From: QNZT01 sp964573205
GTDB lineage: Bacteria; Campylobacterota; Campylobacteria; Campylobacterales; QNZT01
Assembly: GCA_964573205.1 (NCBI GenBank)
Contig: CAZNIT010000024.1
Span: forward strand, 1 to 24,324
Direction: 5' to 3'
DNA length: 24,324 nt
In this document: positions 7,102 through 15,159 of the stretch, piece by piece
Layout of the letters: each line of letters begins with the position of its first letter
Position numbering within the stretch: position 1 is the stretch's first letter
Program-made: the position numbers and the translations under genes
The notes under the pieces: generated by a model
Told to the model about the DNA's origin: nothing
What the model saw: only the letters and a program-made list of their open reading frames with translations
The model's database searches: none

Positions 7102-8886
7102 TTACCTCTTTGTCTGCCAATCGTCTTTTTTCGATCCGCTATTGGCGTTTTCGTCGATTGAAGAGAGCTTCTTTAGCGTTTGAAGCTCTTTTTGTAGAGT
7201 TTTATCGTTTAATATTTTCATCTCTTTTTCAAATTTATGCGCGAGTGCTTTAAAGGCTATTTTATACATCTTGGTAACGTTTAAAGGGCATGATTTTCTC
7301 TCCCATGTTTTTATGTAAGCGAACTCTTCTCTTTTTGAAGGAACGCTTATGCAGCTTCTGTAAAACGGTACGATTTCGATCGGCGGTGCGACATCGTCGT
7401 TACAGACTCTTCTTTGGTCTATCAGCCAATTTTGAGTCAAAGTTACATATTCGCTTAGAAGTATCCCTTTTCGTATGGTTTTGTTATCGTAGTAGCGTCC
7501 GTTTTTAAAAGAGACGCTTTTAACACTTTCAAATGATTTCCCGTCTCTATCTTTATAGCTTGCGATTAGTTTGAGATCCTTTCTATCCGAACTCTTTTTT
7601 AGCTTCACTATGATAATGGAGCCTCTTGATTTCTCATCCTCGGTGGGACTTGGGAAGAGGGTATTGACGTAAAAAAGAGTTTTTTGCGCTTCGTTTGCTT
7701 GCGGCGAGCCGTAAACGGCCTCTATCTCGTAACCGTCGCTTTGCAAAGAGAGTTTCAAATCGAAGACAAGCGGAGTTACCATATAATCAAACTCCTCATC
7801 CAATCTTTTTTTAAAATCTTCATATGAGTGAACACTATAGTAATTCGCCCCTTTTGTTTTTGAAACTCTCTCTACCAAGTCGGTATTGAAATCCACGCCT
7901 ACACCTATGAAAGATGTATATATTCCCTTTTTCGCGGCGTTATCCACCATTTGGAAGAGTCCGTTTTTATCAAGTTCTCCTCTATTTGGCATAGCGTCCG
8001 TTATGAAAATAATACGGTTTTCGTACTCCTTTGGATCTTTTTTCTCTGCCGGTAAGTTTTTAAAAAGTTTTACGCCGCCTTCGTATCCTTCACTCCAGTT
8101 GGTACCGCCTTTTGGTTCTAGTTTCAATATATGTCTTTTTATCGCTTCGATATCCGTCGATTTTATATCTCTTAGAGGTTTCGCCGGATACGATCTGCTG
8201 TCAAAAAGTACGATACCTAAAGAATCGTCGTCTTTTAAGTGTTTGAGCATCGCGACAAGCGATTTGTTCGCGATTCGCATTTTTGATTCGTTTTCACTCT
8301 CTTTATCCTCTCGTTCGTTTTCCACTCTCTTTTGTCGGTCGTAATAGTATCTGTTAAAAGGTGAACTCATCGAACCTGATATATCCAAAACGACCACTAG
8401 ATTTAACTTTTTGCGCTTGAAATCTCCTGTTTTGATATTTGAACTTAAACCGACTAAAAGGTAGTGTTCCTCCTCCTCTAAAAATAGATTTTTCTGTATG
8501 GCGGTGGAGTAGGTTGGGCAAAAGAGTTCCTCACACTTTCGATCCTTTTGACTATTTTCGAAATAGTGATCGTAAAAGACTCCTTCGTAAGTGATGCTTT
8601 TTAATTTCGGAAGATATCCGTTTTTGATATTGTCGTAGAAGTTGTCGGCATCTTTGGCGCCTCCGGTAGCGAAACCTACGGTTTGGGCTTTGAAGCTCAA
8701 AGTTTTTGCGATAGGTGCGGATAAAACGGGCGAGGTTTGTACGGTTCTTGAACTTTTTAGAAGATTTTTATCCTCTTTTTGCACGGTTTGATTGTATTCC
8801 CAGTCATCCACCTTTCTCTCTTTTTGTTTTTGGGACATTGAAAAAAGAAATAAGACGGTAGTCAAGAGTAATAATAAAATTTTCAT
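7102..8886 (-). CDS. Membrane-anchored VWA-domain protein, YfbK-like
   Basis: The 594-residue protein starts with an uncleaved-looking hydrophobic anchor (about 2-17). At about 80-110 is a segment with the YfbK/VWA-N pattern (D-N-F-Y-D-N-I-K-N-G-Y-L-P, then Y-E-G-V-F-Y-D-H-Y-F). A von Willebrand A domain covers about 162-350 with a complete metal-ion-dependent adhesion site: D168, S170 and S172 in LDISGSM, T262 in GGTNW, and D297 in FITDAMP. Such domains bind a divalent metal and a protein ligand, and the family is often labelled Ca-activated chloride channel-like without good evidence. The C-terminal third is beta-rich and then helical and charged. A basic, Glu-rich insert (about 184-203) follows the DxSxS loop. 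The start ATG is preceded by AAGGTG. The downstream four-helix protein is coupled to it. Confidence 0.88.
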   Translation of the reverse strand: MKILLLLLTTVLFLFSMSQKQKERKVDDWEYNQTVQKEDKNLLKSSRTVQTSPVLSAPIAKTLSFKAQTVGFATGGAKDADNFYDNIKNGYLPKLKSITYEGVFYDHYFENSQKDRKCEELFCPTYSTAIQKNLFLEEEEHYLLVGLSSNIKTGDFKRKKLNLVVVLDISGSMSSPFNRYYYDRQKRVENEREDKESENESKMRIANKSLVAMLKHLKDDDSLGIVLFDSRSYPAKPLRDIKSTDIEAIKRHILKLEPKGGTNWSEGYEGGVKLFKNLPAEKKDPKEYENRIIFITDAMPNRGELDKNGLFQMVDNAAKKGIYTSFIGVGVDFNTDLVERVSKTKGANYYSVHSYEDFKKRLDEEFDYMVTPLVFDLKLSLQSDGYEIEAVYGSPQANEAQKTLFYVNTLFPSPTEDEKSRGSIIIVKLKKSSDRKDLKLIASYKDRDGKSFESVKSVSFKNGRYYDNKTIRKGILLSEYVTLTQNWLIDQRRVCNDDVAPPIEIVPFYRSCISVPSKREEFAYIKTWERKSCPLNVTKMYKIAFKALAHKFEKEMKILNDKTLQKELQTLKKLSSIDENANSGSKKDDWQTKR

Positions 8887-8940
8887 TTAGGCACCTTGGC
8901 ATATTTTTTTGCATATAATGTATTATACATCAAAATTGAG

Positions 8941-8946
8941 TATAAT
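8941..8946 (+). promoter_or_regulatory. Consensus -10 box six bases from the NlpC/P60 start (possible leaderless transcript)
   Basis: TATAAT at 8941-8946 is a perfect -10 hexamer and ends six bases before the ATG at 8953. A start site at the usual distance falls on the start codon itself. No Shine-Dalgarno sequence is present in the preceding 20 bases. The 66-base gap also has to contain the divergent promoter for the VWA gene. Confidence 0.5.
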
Positions 8947-8952
8947 TTGTGA

Positions 8953-9453
8953 ATGTTGAAGATTTTGCTATTTATTTTTATCTCTCTTTTGCTCGAGGGA
9001 TGTTTTTTGAGTTTCACGCCAAAAGAGAAGAGAGAGACGATTTTTCAAGATTATGCTTACGATAAATTCGACGGTGATCGTCGAAAACTCATATATCTGG
9101 CGAAATCCCGATTGGGAACTCCATACAGATACGGCGGTATGGACGAGAGAGGTTTTGATTGTTCGGGTTTCGTATGTTACGTATATAAAAACGCCATAGG
9201 GAAAAAACTTCCAAGAAGTTCGAAGGAGCAATCAAAATATGTCGAAATTCTGGATACGTCGAAATTGACCGAAGGAGACATACTTTTTTTCGATACTTCC
9301 GAAAAAGGCGAGATAAACCATTGCGGCATATATCTTGGAGGCGGTAAATTCATTCACTCTTCAAGCGGTAAGGTTTACGGAGTGACTATTTCGGATTTTA
9401 CGAAAGGATTTTATAAAAAAGCGTTTCGTTTCGGCGGAAGAGTTATACGATGA
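8953..9453 (+). CDS. NlpC/P60-family cell-wall peptidase, lipoprotein
   Basis: The 166-residue protein has a lipoprotein signal (L-L-L-E-G-C, lipidated C17) and a single NlpC/P60 domain from about 42 to 163. This domain is a papain-like cysteine peptidase that cuts the peptide stems of peptidoglycan, typically the D-gamma-Glu to meso-diaminopimelate bond. The catalytic cysteine is C70 in FDCSGF, the histidine is H123 in N-H-C-G-I-Y, and H135 in F-I-H-S-S-S is the expected third polar residue. The Y-R-Y-G-G substrate-pocket motif (58-62) is present. It resembles Spr/MepS-type lipoproteins in size and layout. It would act in the periplasm, tethered to a membrane. Its TGA stop overlaps the next start (ATGA at 9450-9453), so the two genes are translationally coupled. 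Confidence 0.92.
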   Translation: MLKILLFIFISLLLEGCFLSFTPKEKRETIFQDYAYDKFDGDRRKLIYLAKSRLGTPYRYGGMDERGFDCSGFVCYVYKNAIGKKLPRSSKEQSKYVEILDTSKLTEGDILFFDTSEKGEINHCGIYLGGGKFIHSSSGKVYGVTISDFTKGFYKKAFRFGGRVIR

Positions 9454-10580
9454 GAGCTTTTGAAGTCGTTTTCGTAGGTGCCGGCGCGAGCGCCCTTATG
9501 GCGGCGGGACGCTTTAAAAATAGAGATATAGTACTGCTTGAGGCTAATGATAAAGCGGCGAAAAAGATCGAAATTTCGGGAGGAGGGCGCTGTAATATCA
9601 CAAACAGGAATCTAAGCTTCGAAAATTATCTTGGAGATAAGATCTTCATAGATAAAGTTTTAAACACGTTCAATCGGGACGATCTTTTAACCTATCTTAA
9701 AGAGCGAGGGCTTTTTGCACTCGTCAGAAAAGGTGATCAATATTTTTGTCCAAAAAGTTCAAAAGAGCTTATAAATCTGCTTTTAAAAGACATATCCCCA
9801 AAAAGAATATATACGAATCGAAAAGTTTCGGGTTTGAAAAAGAAGGGTGAGGATTTTATAATTTCTACGCAAAAAGAGCAGTTTCGCGCAAAAAAAGTTG
9901 TCGTCGCAAGTGGGGGTGCGAGTTACGGATCTTTAGGCGCTTCGCGGATAGCTTATGAAATCGCGTACGGTTTTGGCCATAGTGTCGTTACACCGACTCC
10001 TGCTCTGGTTGGATTAACTTTGCAAAAAGAGCAGTTTTGGATGAAAGAGTTAAGCGGTATTTCGCTTGAAGTGAAGATAAAAATTCTCTCTAAGGAGATA
10101 AGAGGAGATCTGCTTTTTGCGCACAGAGGAGTTACCGGTCCGGCGATTTTAAACGCTTCGTTATATTGGCAAAAAGGGGCTTTTGAGATAGACTTCATAC
10201 CTGATATAGATCTGGACGATAATTTTTTTAAAACCAAAAAAGAGTTCGTTTCGGCTCTTGGTTTGCCAAAAAGATTCGTAAGGGCTTTTTTGGAAACCGT
10301 CGGAGTTAAAAATCAAGCTTTATATAAATTGAGCGAAAAAGAAAAAAATGCTTTTAAAAATATAAAATCGTATCGTTTCGCACCTGCCGGAAATTTCGGT
10401 TTTTCAAAAGCGGAAGTGACTAAAGGAGGAGTTTGTACCGATGAAATAGACGCCGATACGATGATGAGTAAAAAATGTGAAGGACTCTTTTTTTTAGGCG
10501 AGTGTTTGAATGTTACAGGAGAACTCGGAGGTTATAATTTTCAGTGGGCGTTTTCCACGGCTCACGCTTTAAAATTATGA
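9450..10580 (+). CDS. Second HI0933/BaiN-family flavoprotein
   Basis: The 376-residue protein carries the same family marks as the gene at 4494. They are a Rossmann FAD motif (VFVGAGASA, 7-15), the signature S-G-G-G-R-C-N-I-T-N at 43-52, and the C-terminal G-E-L-G-G-Y-N-F-Q-W-A-F block at about 358-369. The two copies are clearly divergent, with different lengths, middle domains and loop sequences, so they are old paralogues or were acquired separately. No signal peptide is present, so it should be cytosolic although it is coupled to a periplasmic wall peptidase gene by a four-base overlap. The substrate is unknown. It ends one base short of the convergent signalling gene, with no terminator visible between them. 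Confidence 0.9.
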   Translation: MRAFEVVFVGAGASALMAAGRFKNRDIVLLEANDKAAKKIEISGGGRCNITNRNLSFENYLGDKIFIDKVLNTFNRDDLLTYLKERGLFALVRKGDQYFCPKSSKELINLLLKDISPKRIYTNRKVSGLKKKGEDFIISTQKEQFRAKKVVVASGGASYGSLGASRIAYEIAYGFGHSVVTPTPALVGLTLQKEQFWMKELSGISLEVKIKILSKEIRGDLLFAHRGVTGPAILNASLYWQKGAFEIDFIPDIDLDDNFFKTKKEFVSALGLPKRFVRAFLETVGVKNQALYKLSEKEKNAFKNIKSYRFAPAGNFGFSKAEVTKGGVCTDEIDADTMMSKKCEGLFFLGECLNVTGELGGYNFQWAFSTAHALKL

Positions 10581-10581
10581 G

Positions 10582-12939
10582 TTACTCTTCAACCAGTTGA
10601 TAATCTAAAAGATATTTTTGACCGTATTTTTTAAAAAGTTTAGACTCTTTCAAGAAATTGACGATTTCGCCGTCTATATCTCCCTCTTTTACCATGTTGT
10701 CTAGTATATCATAACTCTCTTTTAGAGTTTTGGGGCGTTTGTAAGGGCGATCATGAGCCGTGAGGGCTTCAAAGATATCTATGATGGCAAGAAGCCTGGC
10801 CTCAAACGGTATATCTTCCGCTTTCACGGCGTTTGGATAACCTTTTGCATTTAGTTTTTCATGATGCATACCCGCTATAAGAGGGATTTTTGCGTATTTC
10901 TTCGGGAAAACGAGCATATTCAGCATATCGATGCTGATATTTACATGGCGATTTATTATATCTCTCTCCTCTTCGTTTAGCGTACCGTAACGAATAGAGA
11001 GATTTTTGACTTCATCGGGTTTGAGAAGTTTTATCTCTTCATTGTCGATGAAAAAACTTTTTTCGGCTATCTTCTGTACTCTTTGGATATCCGCATCGCT
11101 CATAAAACCGGAAGGTAGGTTTTTTTCGCTTATAAATTCCAAATCGGATTTCAACTCTTTTATAAGTTGCTCGGTTTTTCTCTCTTCTAGTTTAAGGCTG
11201 ATGCTTTTGTCGCCTTTTAGATAAGCGATTTTTTTCTCTTGAAGAGAGAGTTTTAAAGTTAAAATAGCGCTTTTGAATCTTTGTGAAATCTCTTCGAGGC
11301 GATTATAGGTGGTCTCAAGTTTTACGGATTTGTTCAGTATCGACTCCGGTGTCGCTATTTTGCCTATATCATGCATCCAGGCCGCCAGTTTTAGTTCGGT
11401 GAGTTGATCGTGCGTATAGTTTTTATCTTTATATACGGTTTGGTCTTCGTTTATACCTTCGCTGATCATCTCCATCAATTTTCCGACTCGATGTATATGC
11501 CCGTAACCGCACGCCGATTTTGCGTCCATCGCGACGGATATACTCTCCAAAAACGATAAAAGCAGCTTCTCCAGATCTTCTATAAGCCTGTTTTTCGTAA
11601 TGGCTATCGCACAGTAGGCGCTGTAAGCTTTGGTTCTATCGATATCTTCGTCGTCAAACGCGATAGCTTTTTTGGTAAGAGGGTCTAGTTTATTTATGAG
11701 TTGCAGTACTCCTATCAGCTCGTTTTCATGATCTATCATCGGAATTACGAGCATCGATTTTGAGTGGTAATTGTTCGCTTCGTCAAATTTTTTCATACCG
11801 TCAAAATCGAATCCTTTTGCATGATAGACATCCGGAATATTGATTATTTCATTTTTAATCGCACATAAAGCGGAAACATTCGAGAGATTTGAACCTTTGG
11901 CGGTATATAACGCAATCGGAGGCCAGTTTTGTGTTTGGGTATTGTGAATATCTAGTTTTTTGTTTATGACCACTTTGAATTTCAACTGATTTTCATCTTT
12001 TAAATATACCGTTCCGCCTTCGCAGTTTGTATCTTTTATGACTTCCAGAAGTATAAATTCAAGAATTTTGGTCAACTCTTTCTCTTTCGCGAGAGCGGTG
12101 AGGATTCGGAGTTGGTCGTTATCTTTTTTTCTCTTTAGCACCCCTTTTTTCAAAAAGGCTCCGCTTGCGATAAAAGAGACTCTATCTTTCAAGTTCGTAT
12201 CCGATTTTATCTGCGTTAGTATCGTCTCTTTATAAGCGTCTTTTAGGTGAATGGCGTAAATTTTGATATCTCGCTTCAATTTGGTCAACTCTTTCGATAA
12301 AAGAGAGGGAGTTAGATGTTTGCTAAGATATGCCAAATTCTCTTTGTTCGAGTCAAAAGATATATCTATAAGAAGAGAATCTATTTTTTTGTTTTCGTTT
12401 ATCTCTTCCCAAATAGAGTCGCTTGTGTAAGTATCGGGTGCATAGACGAGTGAAAAAAATCTTTTTTCTATAACAAAGGCGCAGGTCGGTACGGTATGGG
12501 TTGCCGGTATGGCTTTGATGGTTACATCTTCGAATTCGTAAGCTTCATGCAGTTTTATTTCGATAAATTCAACCGAGAAAGAGCCGCTTTTGCAAAGTTC
12601 TATTTTTGTGAAATCCGGCCAGATCGTGTTGTTGAAAAAGTGATCCCTCAGTGCTTTTAGAGTCTCTTTGAGTGCATAAATTTTTAAAGTTTTTGTGCGT
12701 GTTTCGAAATATCTCTCAGCTAAAAAAGCGATATCTACGATATGGTCAAGATGAGAATGAGTTAAAAAGATATGTTCTATTTTAGATGCCTCTTCTCCAA
12801 GAGATTGGATGATATTTCCGGCGTCGATGACGATTTTTTCAGATACTTGTAATGAGCTTGTCCCCGCCTTTTTACTCTTCGAGCCGCCGCAGCCGAGGAT
12901 TTTGACATCATTTTGTAGTAAATCTATAGACTGCATCAA
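10582..12939 (-). CDS. MBL-fold / GAF / HD-GYP signalling phosphodiesterase
   Basis: Three domains can be read in 785 residues. The first (about 10-265) is a metallo-beta-lactamase fold with the metal motif HSHLDH at 61-66, H148, D169 and H231. HxHLDH is the signature of class II cyclic-nucleotide phosphodiesterases (PDEase II, cpdP), although D69 replaces the usual Gly/Ser. The second is a GAF sensor (about 280-450). The third is an HD-GYP domain (about 458-775), the c-di-GMP phosphodiesterase fold. It has HD at 523-524 in MHDIGK, H665, and the degenerate signature H-H-E-K-L-N-A-K-G-Y-P at 692-702, where the family has HHExxDGxGYP. A charged helical insert (about 545-645) separates the two halves of the HD-GYP core. 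The start overlaps the cyclase gene by 32 bases (29 if the second Met is used). It is a soluble protein. MBL substrate is inferred, not shown. Confidence 0.88.
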   Translation of the reverse strand: MMQSIDLLQNDVKILGCGGSKSKKAGTSSLQVSEKIVIDAGNIIQSLGEEASKIEHIFLTHSHLDHIVDIAFLAERYFETRTKTLKIYALKETLKALRDHFFNNTIWPDFTKIELCKSGSFSVEFIEIKLHEAYEFEDVTIKAIPATHTVPTCAFVIEKRFFSLVYAPDTYTSDSIWEEINENKKIDSLLIDISFDSNKENLAYLSKHLTPSLLSKELTKLKRDIKIYAIHLKDAYKETILTQIKSDTNLKDRVSFIASGAFLKKGVLKRKKDNDQLRILTALAKEKELTKILEFILLEVIKDTNCEGGTVYLKDENQLKFKVVINKKLDIHNTQTQNWPPIALYTAKGSNLSNVSALCAIKNEIINIPDVYHAKGFDFDGMKKFDEANNYHSKSMLVIPMIDHENELIGVLQLINKLDPLTKKAIAFDDEDIDRTKAYSAYCAIAITKNRLIEDLEKLLLSFLESISVAMDAKSACGYGHIHRVGKLMEMISEGINEDQTVYKDKNYTHDQLTELKLAAWMHDIGKIATPESILNKSVKLETTYNRLEEISQRFKSAILTLKLSLQEKKIAYLKGDKSISLKLEERKTEQLIKELKSDLEFISEKNLPSGFMSDADIQRVQKIAEKSFFIDNEEIKLLKPDEVKNLSIRYGTLNEEERDIINRHVNISIDMLNMLVFPKKYAKIPLIAGMHHEKLNAKGYPNAVKAEDIPFEARLLAIIDIFEALTAHDRPYKRPKTLKESYDILDNMVKEGDIDGEIVNFLKESKLFKKYGQKYLLDYQLVEE

Positions 12940-15142
12940 ACTCCCTTATTTTCTCTTTTTCGTAATTTTTACATCTTTGTATATATAGCTCGAAAAGTTT
13001 CTGCTCACTTAGTTGGTTCGCTTTTTCGAAAAGTTTACGAGCCTCTTTGAATCTAGCCTCTTTGTAGAGGCGTTTTGCATGATCGTAGAGTCTGTTCAAC
13101 TCTTTTTCACTCTCGTTAAATTCGCCGAAACCGACTACTTCGTAGAGTGTAACGGTTTCGTTTTTGCCTTTTACTCGAACGGTATCTATCTCTCTTAATT
13201 TATATTTTTTTCTCAATCTCTCTTTCGTATCTTCGGAGATTAGGATTTTCGATCCGTATGTTTTACATAGGCCTTCGATTCTCGAACCTAGATTTATACT
13301 ATCGCCGATGACCGTATAGTCGCTTCTTCCTTCGCTTCCCATCTCTCCGGCTATCGCCAAGCCGGTATGGATGCCTATACCTATATCTATCGGCGGAAAA
13401 TTTTTTTTCTGTAATGTTTCGTTCAACTCCTTTAATTTTTCTATTTGATTTACGGCACTGCTTACGGCTTTGTCGGCATGATCTTCTATCTTTAAAGGTG
13501 CGTTCCAATAGGCCATGATCGCATCTCCGATATACTTGTCGATAGTACCGCCGTGAGAAATGATGATTTCACTCATCGGAGACATATAGGTGTTTAGATA
13601 TTCTATTAGAATTTTAGGATTGTTAAACGATTCGGAAATAGATGTGAATTCTCTGATATCGCTGAAAAATATCGTGATCTCCTGTTCGCTTGCGCTGAAA
13701 ATATCTTTTTGACTCTTAAGCAGTTGTTGAGCGACTTGAGGAGAGACTTTTTTTGAAAATTTTTGTGAAATTATCTCTTTTTGGCGATTTTCAAAATATA
13801 CTTTTATGAAGGTAAATAAAAAAGTAGCTACGATGGTGCTTAAAAATACATATACGCTGTTTAACAATATACGCTCTTCAAAAAGCATTTTATAATAAAA
13901 AACGGATTCAAGCGTCATAAATGAAACTATAAGTCCAAAAGCCGTAAGCGGCGGTGTGGGAGTCAAAATAAGAGCCGTTATGAGTACGCTTAGGAAAATA
14001 AACACCATAGTGATCGCCACATCGTATGTAGGGTTGTTGACGATGAAGTCGTCGTTTATGATGTTGTCGATGACATTTGCATGAACTTCCACTCCCGGAT
14101 AGACGCTCTCAAACGGTGTGGCTCTTAAATCGAGCAATCCCGCGGCCGATGTTCCTATAAGAATAATTTTTCCGTCGATTTTGCTTTTGTCAAAGTTGTT
14201 TTTATAGATATCGAGTGCCGAAATATATTCGTACGAATTTTTCGGACCGCGAAAGTTTATAAAGAGTTTTCCTTGAGAATTTACCGGAATTTCCATATTT
14301 GCCAATTTTATGAGGTATAAGCCGTTTTCATCATAAAGAACTTCCACCTTCTTTTCACCGCTTAGGGCTCTTACGATTTCAAATGATAAAGAGGGATAAA
14401 CGCTGTCATCGTATGAGATGAGCAAGGGTACATATCTGATAATACCGTCGTTATCCGGAATGGTATTGAAACTGCCGCTTGAGTAAGCGCTTTTTTGAAA
14501 TTGAGGCAGATTTGTCGTAATTCCTTTCGCGACGGGCAGGCTCTCTTTGTTGTTTTTACCTCTTTGTATGTAGATGGCGTTTATGGGAGGAGGGGTGTTT
14601 TTTATCTCTTTTTCGAAGTCGAAGGTAAAACCGAGTATGGTCGGAGTTTGTGAAAGTGTTTTTGCTAGTATTTGGTCGAAATCAGGCAAATTTTCAACGG
14701 ATATATTCGCCTCTTTTGCGATATTTACGGGTGAACTGCTATCTTTTTCGGCAAAAACCATATCAAGACCGATTATCGCCGCACCGGCCGATGTAAGGTT
14801 GTTTAAAAGTGTCGCTATTTTGTTTCTGCTCCAAGGCCACTGTCCGAGATCTTTTAGAGATCTCTCATCTACATCCACTATCACGATACGCTTATCGCCC
14901 TCTATCTCTCCTCTATAGACGAAAGCCGCATCTATCAGACGGCTATTGATATTTTGGATGAATTGCGGATTTTGAAGATATAAAAACTCCATAAAGAAGA
15001 TCAATAACAGTGCCGCGAATGAAATGCTAAGGTATAGTCTTTTTTGGCTCATGTGGATATTTGTAGCAAGATATGTACCAATTACGGAAGAAAACATGCG
15101 CTCCAAAGAGTTTGTGTCGATACTATTAACAGATACCAGCAA
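12908..15142 (-). CDS. CHASE2 sensor / class III adenylate cyclase
   Basis: The frame opens with TTG at 15142 (744 residues), but an ATG at 15052 (714 residues, MSQKRLYL) gives the normal layout. A third choice is the ATG at 15097, with GGAG only three bases away. Numbering is from 15052. A first membrane helix lies at about 7-26. An extracytoplasmic CHASE2 domain follows to about 340, with V-I-V-D-V-D-E-R-S-L and G-Q-W-P-W-S-R near 57-76. Three membrane helices then lead to a catalytic domain (about 455-650). The metal aspartates are D465 (FFSDIREF) and D510 (IGDAIMAY). K506 and T580 (in DYTVIG) are the residues that select adenine over guanine, and N-L-G-S-R follows. A short TPR-like tail ends the protein. 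It should convert ATP to cAMP in response to an external signal. Confidence 0.9.
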   Translation of the reverse strand: MLVSVNSIDTNSLERMFSSVIGTYLATNIHMSQKRLYLSISFAALLLIFFMEFLYLQNPQFIQNINSRLIDAAFVYRGEIEGDKRIVIVDVDERSLKDLGQWPWSRNKIATLLNNLTSAGAAIIGLDMVFAEKDSSSPVNIAKEANISVENLPDFDQILAKTLSQTPTILGFTFDFEKEIKNTPPPINAIYIQRGKNNKESLPVAKGITTNLPQFQKSAYSSGSFNTIPDNDGIIRYVPLLISYDDSVYPSLSFEIVRALSGEKKVEVLYDENGLYLIKLANMEIPVNSQGKLFINFRGPKNSYEYISALDIYKNNFDKSKIDGKIILIGTSAAGLLDLRATPFESVYPGVEVHANVIDNIINDDFIVNNPTYDVAITMVFIFLSVLITALILTPTPPLTAFGLIVSFMTLESVFYYKMLFEERILLNSVYVFLSTIVATFLFTFIKVYFENRQKEIISQKFSKKVSPQVAQQLLKSQKDIFSASEQEITIFFSDIREFTSISESFNNPKILIEYLNTYMSPMSEIIISHGGTIDKYIGDAIMAYWNAPLKIEDHADKAVSSAVNQIEKLKELNETLQKKNFPPIDIGIGIHTGLAIAGEMGSEGRSDYTVIGDSINLGSRIEGLCKTYGSKILISEDTKERLRKKYKLREIDTVRVKGKNETVTLYEVVGFGEFNESEKELNRLYDHAKRLYKEARFKEARKLFEKANQLSEQKLFELYIQRCKNYEKEKIREFDAVYRFTTK

Positions 15143-15149
15143 TATAAAT

Positions 15150-15154
15150 AGGAA
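15150..15154 (+). promoter_or_regulatory. Ribosome binding site of the giant lipoprotein; region also holds the divergent start
   Basis: AGGAA lies five bases before the ATG at 15160. A TATAAA at 15143-15148 could be its -10 box. The same bases would be the start of the cyclase reading frame if its TTG at 15142 were used, which is one more reason to prefer an internal start for the cyclase. Confidence 0.45.
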
Positions 15155-15159
15155 TCATC

